A stretch of DNA of 32,368 nucleotides, taken from Vibrio albus (lineage in GTDB: Bacteria > Pseudomonadota > Gammaproteobacteria > Enterobacterales > Vibrionaceae). The stretch is taken from positions 1-32,368 of the forward strand of contig NZ_QFWT01000016.1 of NCBI RefSeq assembly GCF_003144035.1. The letters run 5' to 3'. The translations under genes were made by a program, and so were the position numbers. Positions 8,038 through 16,230 of this stretch are shown piece by piece (positions within the stretch are counted from its first letter, which is position 1; every line of letters begins with the position of its first letter). A model generated the notes under the pieces. The model saw only the letters and a list, made by a program, of their open reading frames with translations, had not been told where the DNA came from and made no database searches.

Positions 8038-9150
8038 ATGACGTTTTCGGATGAACTAATACAGTCTGACTGGGAAAGGACGCGCTTATCCATTCTCGAA
8101 AAGACAGATAACGACGTGCGCAATGCTCTGGCGAGAACCAAGCGTACTCTTGAAGATTTTAAGGCGTTGATATCTCCGGCAGCCGAACCGTATCTGGAAG
8201 AGATGGCCCAGCAGTCCTATGCGTTAACCAGAAAGCGTTTCGGGAATACAGTGTCATTCTATGTCCCTCTGTACCTCTCTAACCTGTGTTCAAACGACTG
8301 TACCTACTGTGGCTTTTCGATGAGTAATAAGCTTAAACGCAAAGTACTCACGCTCGAAGAAATAGAGCAGGAGCTGAAAGTCATTAAGGCGATGAAGTTC
8401 GATAGCGTGTTGCTAGTGACCGGTGAGCACGAGACGAAAGTAGGTATGGATTACTTTCGCAAGGTTATTCCGCGCATTAAGCAGGAGTTTAGCTATCTGG
8501 CGCTTGAGGTACAGCCGTTGGATGAAGATGAATATGCCGAGCTTAAACAGTTAGGTGTGGATGCGGTCATGGTGTACCAGGAGACTTATCATAAAGAGGA
8601 GTATGCCAAGCATCATCTTCGTGGTAAAAAAATGAACTTCTTCTACCGTCTGGAAACGCCGGACCGGATCGCTTCAGCGGGTATTGATAAAATAGGTTTA
8701 GGAGCTCTGATCGGGTTGGATGACTGGCGTACTGACTGTTTTTTTGCTGCCAGTCATCTGACGTATTTAGAGAAGCGTTATTGGCGTACTCGGTACTCTA
8801 TTTCGTTTCCTCGATTGCGTCCTTGTGCCGGTGGCCTGATGCCGAATTCATTGATGTCAGACAAGCAACTGGTCCAGCTGATTTGTGCATACAGATTGTT
8901 CAATAGCGAAGTGGAGCTCTCTCTTTCGACTCGGGAGTCAGCAGACTTTCGAAATAATTTGTTGTCTCTTGGAATAACTCATATTTCAGCAGCATCAAAA
9001 ACTCAGCCGGGAGGGTATGCTAATCAGGAGCCGGAGCTGGAACAGTTCTCTGTCAGCGATGAACGTTCAGCCGTAGAGGTGGAACAGGCTGTACAAAAGC
9101 ATGGATTGGATCCTGTTTGGAAAGACTGGCATCGCGCCTATTCGGGTTAG
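8038..9150 (+). CDS. thiH: 2-iminoacetate synthase ThiH
   Basis: A 370-residue radical-SAM tyrosine lyase. It cleaves tyrosine to dehydroglycine (and p-cresol) for the ThiG reaction, and its presence implies the anaerobic-type route rather than the glycine oxidase ThiO route. The iron-sulfur motif CxxxCxxC is at C84, C88 and C91 (CSNDCTYC). The ThiH-type C-terminal region follows, including RLRPCAGG and SAASKTQPGGY. The start is the ATG one base after the thiG stop. It is the last gene of the operon, and a parS site and a terminator follow. Confidence 0.97.
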   Translation: MTFSDELIQSDWERTRLSILEKTDNDVRNALARTKRTLEDFKALISPAAEPYLEEMAQQSYALTRKRFGNTVSFYVPLYLSNLCSNDCTYCGFSMSNKLKRKVLTLEEIEQELKVIKAMKFDSVLLVTGEHETKVGMDYFRKVIPRIKQEFSYLALEVQPLDEDEYAELKQLGVDAVMVYQETYHKEEYAKHHLRGKKMNFFYRLETPDRIASAGIDKIGLGALIGLDDWRTDCFFAASHLTYLEKRYWRTRYSISFPRLRPCAGGLMPNSLMSDKQLVQLICAYRLFNSEVELSLSTRESADFRNNLLSLGITHISAASKTQPGGYANQEPELEQFSVSDERSAVEVEQAVQKHGLDPVWKDWHRAYSG

Positions 9151-9170
9151 CTCCAAACTTGAGAAAAGAA

Positions 9171-9186
9171 TGTTTCACGTGAAACA
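9171..9186. other. parS: parS centromere site 2 (ParB binding)
   Basis: A second perfect 16-bp TGTTTCACGTGAAACA, this time intergenic, 20 bp after the thiH stop and just before the operon terminator. It lies 3.7 kb from site 1. Confidence 0.94.
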
Positions 9187-9187
9187 T

Positions 9188-9228
9188 AAAAAAGCAGAGC
9201 TACCCGGAAGGTACTCTGCTTTTATTTT
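9188..9228. terminator. Bidirectional terminator between thiH and the aminopeptidase
   Basis: The hairpin arm AAAGCAGAGCTACC pairs with GGTACTCTGCTTT (one bulge) around a short CGGAA loop. It has TTTTATTTTA on the plus side and a run of A (T on the minus strand) on the other. It can end both the thi operon and the converging aminopeptidase gene. Confidence 0.85.
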
Positions 9229-9245
9229 ACCTGTTGGCTCTCAGA

Positions 9246-11030
9246 TTAAATCAAAGGGCTGGTTGCTTCTGTCAGCCATTGTAAGGTAGCCCCTTCAACT
9301 AATGGACTGATGACATCATATACGGTCTGATGGTAATCATTCAGCCATTGCTTCTCTGTAGGTGTCAGCAGATCACTATTAATACAGCGTTTATCTATTG
9401 GACAGCGTGTCAGAGACTCAAAACCATAAACACTGAAATCGCCTTGTGTAGGGAACTCGGTAACGAGCTCCAGGTTTTCAATACGAATGCCGAATGCGTC
9501 CGCACGGTAATAACCCGGTTCGTTGGAGACAACCATCCCGGGAACTAACGCAGTTGGTGCAGTCACTTTGGAAATTCGCTGTGGGCCTTCATGTACGCTG
9601 AGGCAATGACCGACACCATGTCCCGTTCCGTGGTCATAATCATAACCATGAGACCATAGATGTTGGCGGGCGATAGCATCCAGGTGATGACCACAGGTCC
9701 CTTTAGGGAACCGAGCCTGAGACAGGGCAATGTGGCCTTTTAAGACCAGAGTAAACTGCTGTTTCATCTCTTCGGAGAGCTCGCCGATGGCCACTGTTCG
9801 GGTGATATCTGTTGTACCATCTGGGTAGTGAGCTCCGGAATCCACTAAATAGAAGTTACCCAGCTTAAGTTTACCGGGCTCTGGCTGGTTGTTGTGGTTG
9901 TAGTGACACATCGCGGCGTTATCTGCGGCCGCTGAGATAGTGTCAAAACTTAAATCAACCAGGGATTTGTCTTCGCGTCGGAATGCTTCTAGTTTATCGG
10001 CCAGTTGTGCTTCATCATGAAGATGGCCACTCGTTACCTCACTGTCCAGCCAGGAGAGGAACTTGACCATGGCCGCGCCATCACGAATATGACACGCTTT
10101 CATTCCAGTGACTTCTACTGGGTTTTTTTCCGCCTTAGGAAGCTGACATGGGTCTGCTGAGTGGATAATATTCGCGCCGGCTTTTTCCAGGCACAGGCTA
10201 AACCATGCATTACTGGTTGCAGGGTCCACGAGAATATTTGTGTCCACCAGTGTCTGAAGAAAGGCGTCCAGATCACCGGGGTTATGCACCCGTACACCAC
10301 TGCCGACATGTTGGATAAAATCCGTTGGTAAACGCGAAGGGTCAATAAAGAAATCAATACTCTCGTCTGCATGAATAACGGCGGATGACAGTACGACCGG
10401 AAAGCATGCTACATCCATGCCGCGGATATTCAGTAACCAGCAGATAGAATCCAGCTGGGTCAGCAATGCTGAGTCAGCTTTATGTTGTAGAAGAATCTCC
10501 GCTACCTGTTTTCTTTTATCGCTACTTGAACGGCCAGACAGTGCTTCATCCAGCCGATTCACGTCAGATACCTGAGGGGCAGGTCTGTCATGCCATAACA
10601 GATCGACCGGGTTGGAGGGTATTACCTGGATCTCCACCGAATCAGCCAGCATGCTTTGCGCTTTATCTAACCATGCTGAGGAATGCAGCTTGGCATCTAT
10701 GGCCAGTTTGGCTCCCTGATGAAGGTTATCTAAAACCCACTGCAGTGGTGGCTCTTCGATTAAGTGACAGTATTGAAATATGGATTCTGGGGCTTGTTTT
10801 GTTACTTGTACCGTATAACGCCCATCGACAAAAATAGCCGCAGTCTCCAGAGTGATAACTGCTGCTCCGGCTGACCCGGTAAATCCGGTCGTCCATGACA
10901 GCCTTTCATTGTGAGCCGGAAGGTATTCGCCCAGAAATTCATCTTCATGGGGGATCAAAATCGCATCCAGTTGCTGTTCCCGAAGCCATTGTCTTAGCTG
11001 GCTGATTCTTGAAATTATCGTATCGCTCAT
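9246..11030 (-). CDS. Long-form Xaa-Pro aminopeptidase (M24B)
   Basis: A 594-residue metallopeptidase that removes N-terminal residues before proline. It has the three-part layout of the long (eukaryote-like) aminopeptidase P: two creatinase-like N-terminal domains (about residues 1-310), then the pita-bread M24 domain and a short C-terminal extension. All five predicted metal ligands are present: D397 and D408 (in VDSGAHYPDGTTDITRT), H475 (GVGHCLSVHEGP), E504 (NEPGYY) and E518 (IRIENLE). E. coli PepP is much shorter (441 aa), so this is a different subgroup. No signal peptide is seen, so it is cytoplasmic. The start has GAGG upstream at good spacing. Confidence 0.92.
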   Translation of the reverse strand: MSDTIISRISQLRQWLREQQLDAILIPHEDEFLGEYLPAHNERLSWTTGFTGSAGAAVITLETAAIFVDGRYTVQVTKQAPESIFQYCHLIEEPPLQWVLDNLHQGAKLAIDAKLHSSAWLDKAQSMLADSVEIQVIPSNPVDLLWHDRPAPQVSDVNRLDEALSGRSSSDKRKQVAEILLQHKADSALLTQLDSICWLLNIRGMDVACFPVVLSSAVIHADESIDFFIDPSRLPTDFIQHVGSGVRVHNPGDLDAFLQTLVDTNILVDPATSNAWFSLCLEKAGANIIHSADPCQLPKAEKNPVEVTGMKACHIRDGAAMVKFLSWLDSEVTSGHLHDEAQLADKLEAFRREDKSLVDLSFDTISAAADNAAMCHYNHNNQPEPGKLKLGNFYLVDSGAHYPDGTTDITRTVAIGELSEEMKQQFTLVLKGHIALSQARFPKGTCGHHLDAIARQHLWSHGYDYDHGTGHGVGHCLSVHEGPQRISKVTAPTALVPGMVVSNEPGYYRADAFGIRIENLELVTEFPTQGDFSVYGFESLTRCPIDKRCINSDLLTPTEKQWLNDYHQTVYDVISPLVEGATLQWLTEATSPLI

Positions 11031-11140
11031 AAATGGACCTCTTGATAAGAATTAAGCTAAGCTCCTAACAAACTTGCTGGTCAGCTAAGAGCTATTAGTG
11101 AAATAAGCTAACTGGTTTAATGAATTCAGGCAAATCTGTT

Positions 11141-12103
11141 TTATCGTACTGTATTCGCTAAGAGGTTAAGGGGCTGAGTATTGTTGATGATCAGGTCTTT
11201 TATCCAGCGAATCGCTGCCTCGTTTTCACGGTGCTTATTCCAGAATAGCGTATAGGCAAAAGGTGGTAACGGCGTCGGTAGGGGAAGTAGCCTGAGCTTA
11301 TGGTTTTCTGCCACCATATGAGCAAAGTGTTTTGGCACGGTAAAGATAAAATCTGTATAAGAGCATAAGCTTACCGCACTGTTAAAATCAGGTACCAGCA
11401 TCGCAATGTCCCGCTCCAGTCCCTCATCGGCAAGCTGGTGATCGAGCAGCCAGCGGTCATTACCATCGCAGGTGGCTTGGATGTGACGCATCGCTAAGTA
11501 GGTAGATAAATCCCATTTCTTTTTTAGTACCGGATGGCCTTTTCTCACCAGGCATACCTGTTCATCACGATAGATCTCGGTAAAACTGATATCAGATGGT
11601 ATTTCCTGAGGCTGGCTATAGCCGGGCTGAGTGATGTCCCGCCCTTTGATTCCCATATCCAGTTGGCCGTGTTGCAGACGAATAAACGTGTCTGAATCCC
11701 AGTTGTGAGTCTTCAGGCGGATGGATGGTGCCTGACTGAACAGGGCCGGGACAAAATGAGGAAGAATCAGCGAATAACAACTTTCGACCAGAGCGATATC
11801 AAAACGATGAGTTGAACTGGCCGGAGAAAAAGTGTCGGGTTCCGATATGCTCTCAAGTTGGGCGATCAGATTATCCAGCTTAGGCTTAAGAAAAAGGGTC
11901 TTAGGGGTTGGGCGTAAGCCATGAGAAGAACGAATAAAAAGAGGGTCGTCAAATAGGTTACGCAGCTTGGCTAAAGATTTGCTGACGCTAGACTGACTGA
12001 GGCACAACCTATGTGCGGCACGGGTGACACTCAGTTCTTCGGTTAGCACTTTCAGGCACACAAGTAACGATAAATCCATTCTGGCTATGGCTTCAATGCT
12101 CAT
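11141..12103 (-). CDS. LysR-family transcriptional regulator
   Basis: A 320-residue LysR-type regulator. The N-terminal helix-turn-helix covers about residues 9-68 (LSVTRAAHRLCLSQSSVSKSLAKLR), followed by FDDPLFIRSSHGLRPTP and a substrate-binding domain. This text is nearest to the NodD/SyrM/LeuO-like branch rather than the IlvY/CysB type. The start ATG follows AGGAAA at 7 nt. An internal Met (residue 9, MDLSLL) is a possible alternative. It is divergent from a Bcr/CflA exporter with about 117 bp between, so it probably regulates that gene and itself. The effector is unknown. Confidence 0.88.
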   Translation of the reverse strand: MSIEAIARMDLSLLVCLKVLTEELSVTRAAHRLCLSQSSVSKSLAKLRNLFDDPLFIRSSHGLRPTPKTLFLKPKLDNLIAQLESISEPDTFSPASSTHRFDIALVESCYSLILPHFVPALFSQAPSIRLKTHNWDSDTFIRLQHGQLDMGIKGRDITQPGYSQPQEIPSDISFTEIYRDEQVCLVRKGHPVLKKKWDLSTYLAMRHIQATCDGNDRWLLDHQLADEGLERDIAMLVPDFNSAVSLCSYTDFIFTVPKHFAHMVAENHKLRLLPLPTPLPPFAYTLFWNKHRENEAAIRWIKDLIINNTQPLNLLANTVR

Positions 12104-12134
12104 GTTAATTTCCTATATGGAATATCTAATATGA

Positions 12135-12150
12135 CTATACATCATTATAG
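12135..12150. promoter_or_regulatory. Candidate LysR operator between regulator and exporter
   Basis: A perfect inverted repeat, CTATA-N6-TATAG, lies in the short divergent intergenic region within AT-rich sequence. Its size and position fit a LysR-type binding box. Binding by the adjacent regulator is inference. Confidence 0.45.
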
Positions 12151-12220
12151 CGAATATCAGAGGGGGTGTAGAATAGCAATCGTCCCATTAGTTTAGTTTT
12201 TGTTCAAAGGAACTTACACC

Positions 12221-13423
12221 ATGATTCACTTACATCCCGATCTGAAGTCAGCGCAATTAGCGTTATTGGTTCTGCTGGTGTTATTCAGCCCGCTGGGTAT
12301 CGATATCTACCTTCCGGCATTGCCACAGATTGCGGAGTCGTTCCACGTGAAACACACCCAGGCTCAGGACACAGTGACCTGGTTTCTGTTTACTATGGGG
12401 CTTGGACAGCTGTTTGCCGGCCCGTTAGCTGATAAGTTCGGACGTCGGCTTATCGCTCTTGGGGGCGTGCTGATATATGGCATCAGCGCAGCGCTGGCTT
12501 ATGGTGCACAGAGTATCGACTGGATGCTGGTGGCGCGGCTTTTTCAGGGCTTTGGTGCATGCGCAACAGCGGTGGCGGCATTTGCAACTGTTCGTGATGT
12601 GTTTGGGGCCGAGAAAAGTGGGCGGATGATCAGTTATCTGAATGGTGCGATATGTTTTATCCCTGCACTGGCTCCAATACTCGGCAGTTATCTGACGCAG
12701 GAGTTCGGCTGGCGCAGTAACTTTAGTTTTATGGCGGGGTTTGCTCTTATCGCCTTGGGGCTGATGGTAGTTGGATTAAAGGAAACCAACCCCGCAGGTG
12801 AGGAAATAAAGAAGCTTCCGGTATTTAAGTTTACCCGTTATATGGATGTGTTACTTCACCCTGTCTTTCTGTTTAATGCAACTTTGTGCCTTTTGACCAT
12901 GGCAGTGGTATTGGCTTATGTTACTGCGGCACCGGTAGCGTTAATGAATCACCTGGGACTGAGTATGAATGAATTCACTCAGTGGTTTGGAATTAACGCC
13001 GTTCTCAATATTATCGCCGCATTTACCGCGCCGAAAATCATGGATCGAATAGGAACCCGATTTGCCATCATTATCGGTAGTATCGCTTTATTGTGCGCGG
13101 GCGGGCTTATGTTGAGTCTGTCACCGCTACAGACAGCATGGGCTTTTATGCTGCCCATTTTTATCTCCACGGTTGGTTTTGCTTTAATACTTGGTGCGGC
13201 AGCGGGAAAGGCTCTGGCTCCCTTTGGTGATAAAGCCGGTACGGCGGCAGCACTGTTGGGTGTGTTTCAGATGAGTGGTGCAGGACTATTAGTGAGTGTC
13301 ATTCAGAGAATGGGTATGGATATCCAGACGTCACTGACTTTCCATATGTGGCTGGTTGCACCTGCTTTGCTAATATTATTCAGCCCACAAGGTAAAAGGT
13401 GGCATCCGTTATTCAATGAATAA
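12221..13423 (+). CDS. Bcr/CflA-family multidrug efflux MFS transporter
   Basis: A 400-residue major facilitator protein with about 12 predicted membrane helices. The Bcr/CflA signature GIDIYLPALPQIAESF follows TM1, and motif A appears as GPLADKFGRR between TM2 and TM3. Members export drugs such as bicyclomycin, chloramphenicol or sulfonamides by proton antiport. The substrate here cannot be read from sequence. The start was placed at the ATG after AAAGGAAC. A TTG 21 bp upstream is also in frame but overlaps that ribosome site. The codons for SFHVKH contain a near-consensus parS (12339-12354). The gene is divergent from a LysR regulator. Confidence 0.9.
   Translation: MIHLHPDLKSAQLALLVLLVLFSPLGIDIYLPALPQIAESFHVKHTQAQDTVTWFLFTMGLGQLFAGPLADKFGRRLIALGGVLIYGISAALAYGAQSIDWMLVARLFQGFGACATAVAAFATVRDVFGAEKSGRMISYLNGAICFIPALAPILGSYLTQEFGWRSNFSFMAGFALIALGLMVVGLKETNPAGEEIKKLPVFKFTRYMDVLLHPVFLFNATLCLLTMAVVLAYVTAAPVALMNHLGLSMNEFTQWFGINAVLNIIAAFTAPKIMDRIGTRFAIIIGSIALLCAGGLMLSLSPLQTAWAFMLPIFISTVGFALILGAAAGKALAPFGDKAGTAAALLGVFQMSGAGLLVSVIQRMGMDIQTSLTFHMWLVAPALLILFSPQGKRWHPLFNE
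12339..12354. other. parS: parS centromere site 3 (variant, inside exporter gene)
   Basis: CGTTCCACGTGAAACA matches the perfect site at 14 of 16 positions. Its core GTTCCACGTGAAAC is identical to a functional parS variant known from Bacillus subtilis. It lies 3.2 kb beyond site 2, in line with a parS cluster. Confidence 0.82.
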
Positions 13424-13683
13424 TGACGTAAAATAGATCAACGCAGAATCCGCTTTCATTGGGGATAAATAGACAATTTTAGTTTTACTCCACGATGAAG
13501 AGGTGTATATTTAGCATTCAAATTAGCTCTTGCCATTCTCTTTAATGTATGTCGGTTTCAGCCAATAGCCACTATTGGGTATCCGGCTTAAGTCCAGATA
13601 ACATTTGTACTGCATTTATTATTTAATATTTTTGTTTATAGAGTGGTGAGTTTTATTCTATTTATCTCGGAAGCAATATTCAG

Positions 13684-13965
13684 ATGTCTTTGACTACGTA
13701 TGAAATGGCTCGTGTTTTAGAGCAGTTAGAAGAATCACCAGAAAAAATTATGTTTGGTAAGCTGCTCAATGAGCTCGGTAACCAGAGTGAAGAGCGTATT
13801 CGCAGTGCCGCGAAGCAGGTTCCGATCCATATGCTGAGAGATATAGTGTATCAGTTTCAGCAAGTTATCGAATCCCGTAAAGGTGAGCAGGTTCAGCTTA
13901 TGGCAAAAGAGCTTGCCGATCAGGGAATTTCTGTGGAAGAACTGCAGGCATTTCTTAATAAATAA
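13684..13965 (+). CDS. Small protein resembling an H-NS oligomerisation domain
   Basis: A 93-residue, mostly helical and soluble protein of unproven function. The segment from ERIRSAAK through VIESRKGEQVQLMAKELADQGISVEELQAFL resembles, by eye, the N-terminal dimerisation part of H-NS/VicH proteins (IRS..., a helical stretch, then ...DGIDVEALL). The protein stops where the H-NS linker and the AT-hook-like DNA-binding domain would begin. This would make it a truncated H-NS-like protein that could modulate H-NS oligomers, but the similarity is low. It stands alone after a 260-bp AT-rich gap holding a CCAATA-GCCAC-TATTGG hairpin at 13562-13578. A bidirectional terminator follows. Codon use is ordinary. 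Confidence 0.6.
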   Translation: MSLTTYEMARVLEQLEESPEKIMFGKLLNELGNQSEERIRSAAKQVPIHMLRDIVYQFQQVIESRKGEQVQLMAKELADQGISVEELQAFLNK

Positions 13966-13970
13966 GCAGT

Positions 13971-14005
13971 AAAAAAGAGCTGAAGATTATCCGGCTCTTT
14001 TTTAT
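13971..14005. terminator. Bidirectional terminator after the H-NS-like gene and the buf operon
   Basis: AAAAAGAGCTG pairs with CGGCTCTTTTT around an 8-9 nt loop, with T-runs on both strands. It separates two converging transcription units. Confidence 0.88.
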
Positions 14006-14018
14006 TAATACACACGCG

Positions 14019-14477
14019 TTATGAATTTATCACTCTGGAGCGAATCCAATGATCCAGAGAAACCTTTCCTGCACCCCAAATAATGTTGATTAATATCATC
14101 AATCCCCATAACTGGTGGTCATAAAACCCTCTTTCCCAAAGGAGCGGATATGAAATCACCGCAATAATATTAAACACAAACAGGATTGCTGCCATTGGCC
14201 TGATAAGTAGCCCCGTCAATATGAAGATAGGAATAATGAGCTCTGTTGCTGTACCCAAATAAGCGGCAAGTTGCCATGGCAGAAGTGGCACCTGATATTC
14301 ATATTCAAACAGATAGAGAGTACTGCTCCAGGCAGCTATTTTGGTCAGCCCGGAATTGAAGAACACATAACTGACCCAAAGCCGGGTTAACAATAACAGT
14401 GCGGGTATAACCAGCACCTGCATGCGAAGCACAGAATTATCATAAGTGCTGATGAGTTGTTTCATTGTCGTCTTCAT
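14019..14477 (-). CDS. bufD: DoxX-family membrane protein of the bufferin operon
   Basis: A 152-residue inner-membrane protein with four predicted helices and the DoxX-family pattern RLWVSYVFFNSGLTKI near the N-terminus. It starts 1 nt after the bufC stop, with a GGGAG ribosome site inside the end of bufC, so it is the last gene of the operon. DoxX-like proteins are frequent partners of DUF2282/DUF692/DUF2063 clusters. Their role is not settled; a redox or export function in the membrane is possible. The symbol follows use for these clusters and is given by context. Confidence 0.82.
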   Translation of the reverse strand: MKTTMKQLISTYDNSVLRMQVLVIPALLLLTRLWVSYVFFNSGLTKIAAWSSTLYLFEYEYQVPLLPWQLAAYLGTATELIIPIFILTGLLIRPMAAILFVFNIIAVISYPLLWERGFYDHQLWGLMILINIIWGAGKVSLDHWIRSRVINS

Positions 14478-14478
14478 A

Positions 14479-15264
14479 TTATTTTTCTCCCACAGTAAAC
14501 CCGGTAATTAACCCCAACTGGACAAGGCTATTCAGCTCGGTCAATAACTCGGGATTTATATCACCTAAGCAAGTGTTGTGATGTATGTCTGTGAGCAAAC
14601 GGTATTGTTGGTCACTGAGAATATGTGTCGTTATTTTTTCAGGGGCTAGCGGCAAATAAACGATAACGCCTCGTTCTGTCTGGTTAGGATCGACACCAGA
14701 AAATGAATCGGTTAAGATCGCATTACGGACAGAAAAAACAGAGAAATCAGACTCGAACGGCGTCATGTTTTTAATACTACGCAGCTGTATATAAGGCTGA
14801 AGCTCTACTTTTACCTGATTGATATCGTTTAATGGATAGTGGGGGGCCGAACAGTTATCGGTCTGACTATCACGTATGAGCGTATCTATTGCCCATTCCA
14901 GCAGAGCAATGTCCGGGAGATAAGGAACCGCACTGACAACGGCTTCAGTCTCGCGGATAGTATGGGAGAAACCAGCACCATAGCCCCATACATTACCTTC
15001 CTTGGGAGGGGATATAAGCACATGTTGGCGGGCAAGCTGCATAAAGCATTCGTTACCCACTAAGAGTTGTACAATAGGGTAAGTCGTCGCCAGCGCTTCT
15101 GTCAGACTAATGACAAAGTTATTGCGATAGATCTGCAGTTTTTCATCATTACTAAACGTGGAATGCTCTATCTGGCAGTGACTCGCTGTCTCCTGGTAAC
15201 GTAATGCTGCGCTGAAATGAGACTGGAGCTGGTGTAATGTTAGACTGTCAGCTGCTGTGTTCAT
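14479..15264 (-). CDS. bufC: DUF2063 partner protein BufC
   Basis: A 261-residue protein of the DUF2063 (putative DNA-binding domain, HvfC/BufC) family. The N-terminal domain has the signature KLQIYRNNFVISLTEALATTYP, followed by LVGNECFMQLARQHV and SPPKEGNVWGYGAGF. Despite the database name, members act with MNIO enzymes in modifying RiPP precursors, probably by binding the precursor. The gene overlaps the 3' end of bufB by 4 bp (ATGA), so translation is coupled. Confidence 0.88.
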   Translation of the reverse strand: MNTAADSLTLHQLQSHFSAALRYQETASHCQIEHSTFSNDEKLQIYRNNFVISLTEALATTYPIVQLLVGNECFMQLARQHVLISPPKEGNVWGYGAGFSHTIRETEAVVSAVPYLPDIALLEWAIDTLIRDSQTDNCSAPHYPLNDINQVKVELQPYIQLRSIKNMTPFESDFSVFSVRNAILTDSFSGVDPNQTERGVIVYLPLAPEKITTHILSDQQYRLLTDIHHNTCLGDINPELLTELNSLVQLGLITGFTVGEK

Positions 15265-16139
15265 GAGGCCTTCCTTACACTTTCATTCCTGTCTGAAGTC
15301 TGGTTGGCAAACAGGTAATTACTGGCTATCTCTGCCTCATGCAGCAATACTGCTGGCTCAGGGATATCCTGATCCCATTCTATCAGGGTCTGACGGGAGC
15401 CGTGCTGTGCTGTCCAGTGTTCGAACAGTTGCCAGACTTCCTTATGTACCGGTTGATTATGGGTATCAATCCAGATTTCGCCTTGTTCTAACTGCTTAAC
15501 TGAAAATCCAGCCAGATGAATTTCATCCACACTATCCGGGTTTATGCCATTTAAGTATTCCTCGCAGGAGAAACCATGGTTGAACGCAGACACATAGATA
15601 TTATTCAGATCCAGCAGTAGCCGGCAGTTGGTGCGCTGTTGCACCTGGGCGAGAAACTCCCATTCAGGAATGGTAGAGTGGGAAAAGCTCAGATAACTGG
15701 ATGGGTTTTCTATCAGTAATTCCCGACCCAGATAATCCTGAACCTGCATAACATTACGGCAAAAGATAGCGAGTGCTTCTTCTGTGTATGGCAGAGGCAG
15801 GAGGTCGTTAAAATAGTCGCCATCATGCTCACTCCAACTTAAGTGATCGGAGACAAACATGGGTTCGACTTTATCCACTAACATTTTTAAATATTGCATA
15901 TGCTGCCTGCTGACATCGGTGGCAGACCCCAGGGATAATCCAATACCATGACAGCTGATCTGATAATCCTGGCGCAGGGTAACCAGTTGTTCTTGCCCCT
16001 GATGAAAGTAGTTTTCACTATGAACTTCCAGCCAGGAAGGCCTTTGGCCTTGGTCAAGATAAGCATTGGTATTGAGGAAGTAGTCCTGGTGAGGATGACG
16101 TAACCCGACACCAATTTGTGGGTGGTAGGTTTTGAGCAT
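15261..16139 (-). CDS. bufB: MNIO (DUF692) RiPP-modifying enzyme BufB
   Basis: A 292-residue multinuclear non-heme iron oxidative enzyme, the family of methanobactin MbnB. In bufferin systems it oxidises cysteines of the precursor peptide to thiooxazole-type groups. The fold signature IGVGLRHPH is followed by likely metal and active-site motifs SCHGIGLSLGS, FVSDHLSW, LLIENPSSY, LLLDLNNIYVSAFNHGF, EIHLAGF, DTHNQPVH and LIEWDQD. The start at 16139 (MLKTYHPQIGVG) is preferred because GGGAG precedes it at ideal spacing. An upstream in-frame ATG at 16184 would add 15 residues, but its first bases are locked in a hairpin and it has no good ribosome site. Confidence 0.9.
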   Translation of the reverse strand: MLKTYHPQIGVGLRHPHQDYFLNTNAYLDQGQRPSWLEVHSENYFHQGQEQLVTLRQDYQISCHGIGLSLGSATDVSRQHMQYLKMLVDKVEPMFVSDHLSWSEHDGDYFNDLLPLPYTEEALAIFCRNVMQVQDYLGRELLIENPSSYLSFSHSTIPEWEFLAQVQQRTNCRLLLDLNNIYVSAFNHGFSCEEYLNGINPDSVDEIHLAGFSVKQLEQGEIWIDTHNQPVHKEVWQLFEHWTAQHGSRQTLIEWDQDIPEPAVLLHEAEIASNYLFANQTSDRNESVRKAS

Positions 16140-16182
16140 GGGTAACTCCCGGAGCACATCGTATAGTTTGTTGTGGTATTTC

Positions 16183-16213
16183 ATTGACGGAGCCTGAGCT
16201 AAGCTCCGTCAAT
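16183..16213 (-). other. Intercistronic hairpin between bufA and bufB
   Basis: A perfect 11-bp inverted repeat (16183-16193 with 16203-16213) with a 9-nt loop lies 17 nt after the bufA stop. No T-run follows, so it is not a classical terminator. It would stabilise the 3' end of a short bufA message or reduce read-through and translation into bufB. Either way it favours precursor over enzyme. The role is inference. Confidence 0.65.
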
Positions 16214-16230
16214 TAAGGTAAGGGAAGAGA

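Noticed and set aside
15257..15499. Short plus-strand frame opposite bufB
   Set aside because: It is antisense to bufB and bufC, has no domain, and the minus-strand genes are clearly real.
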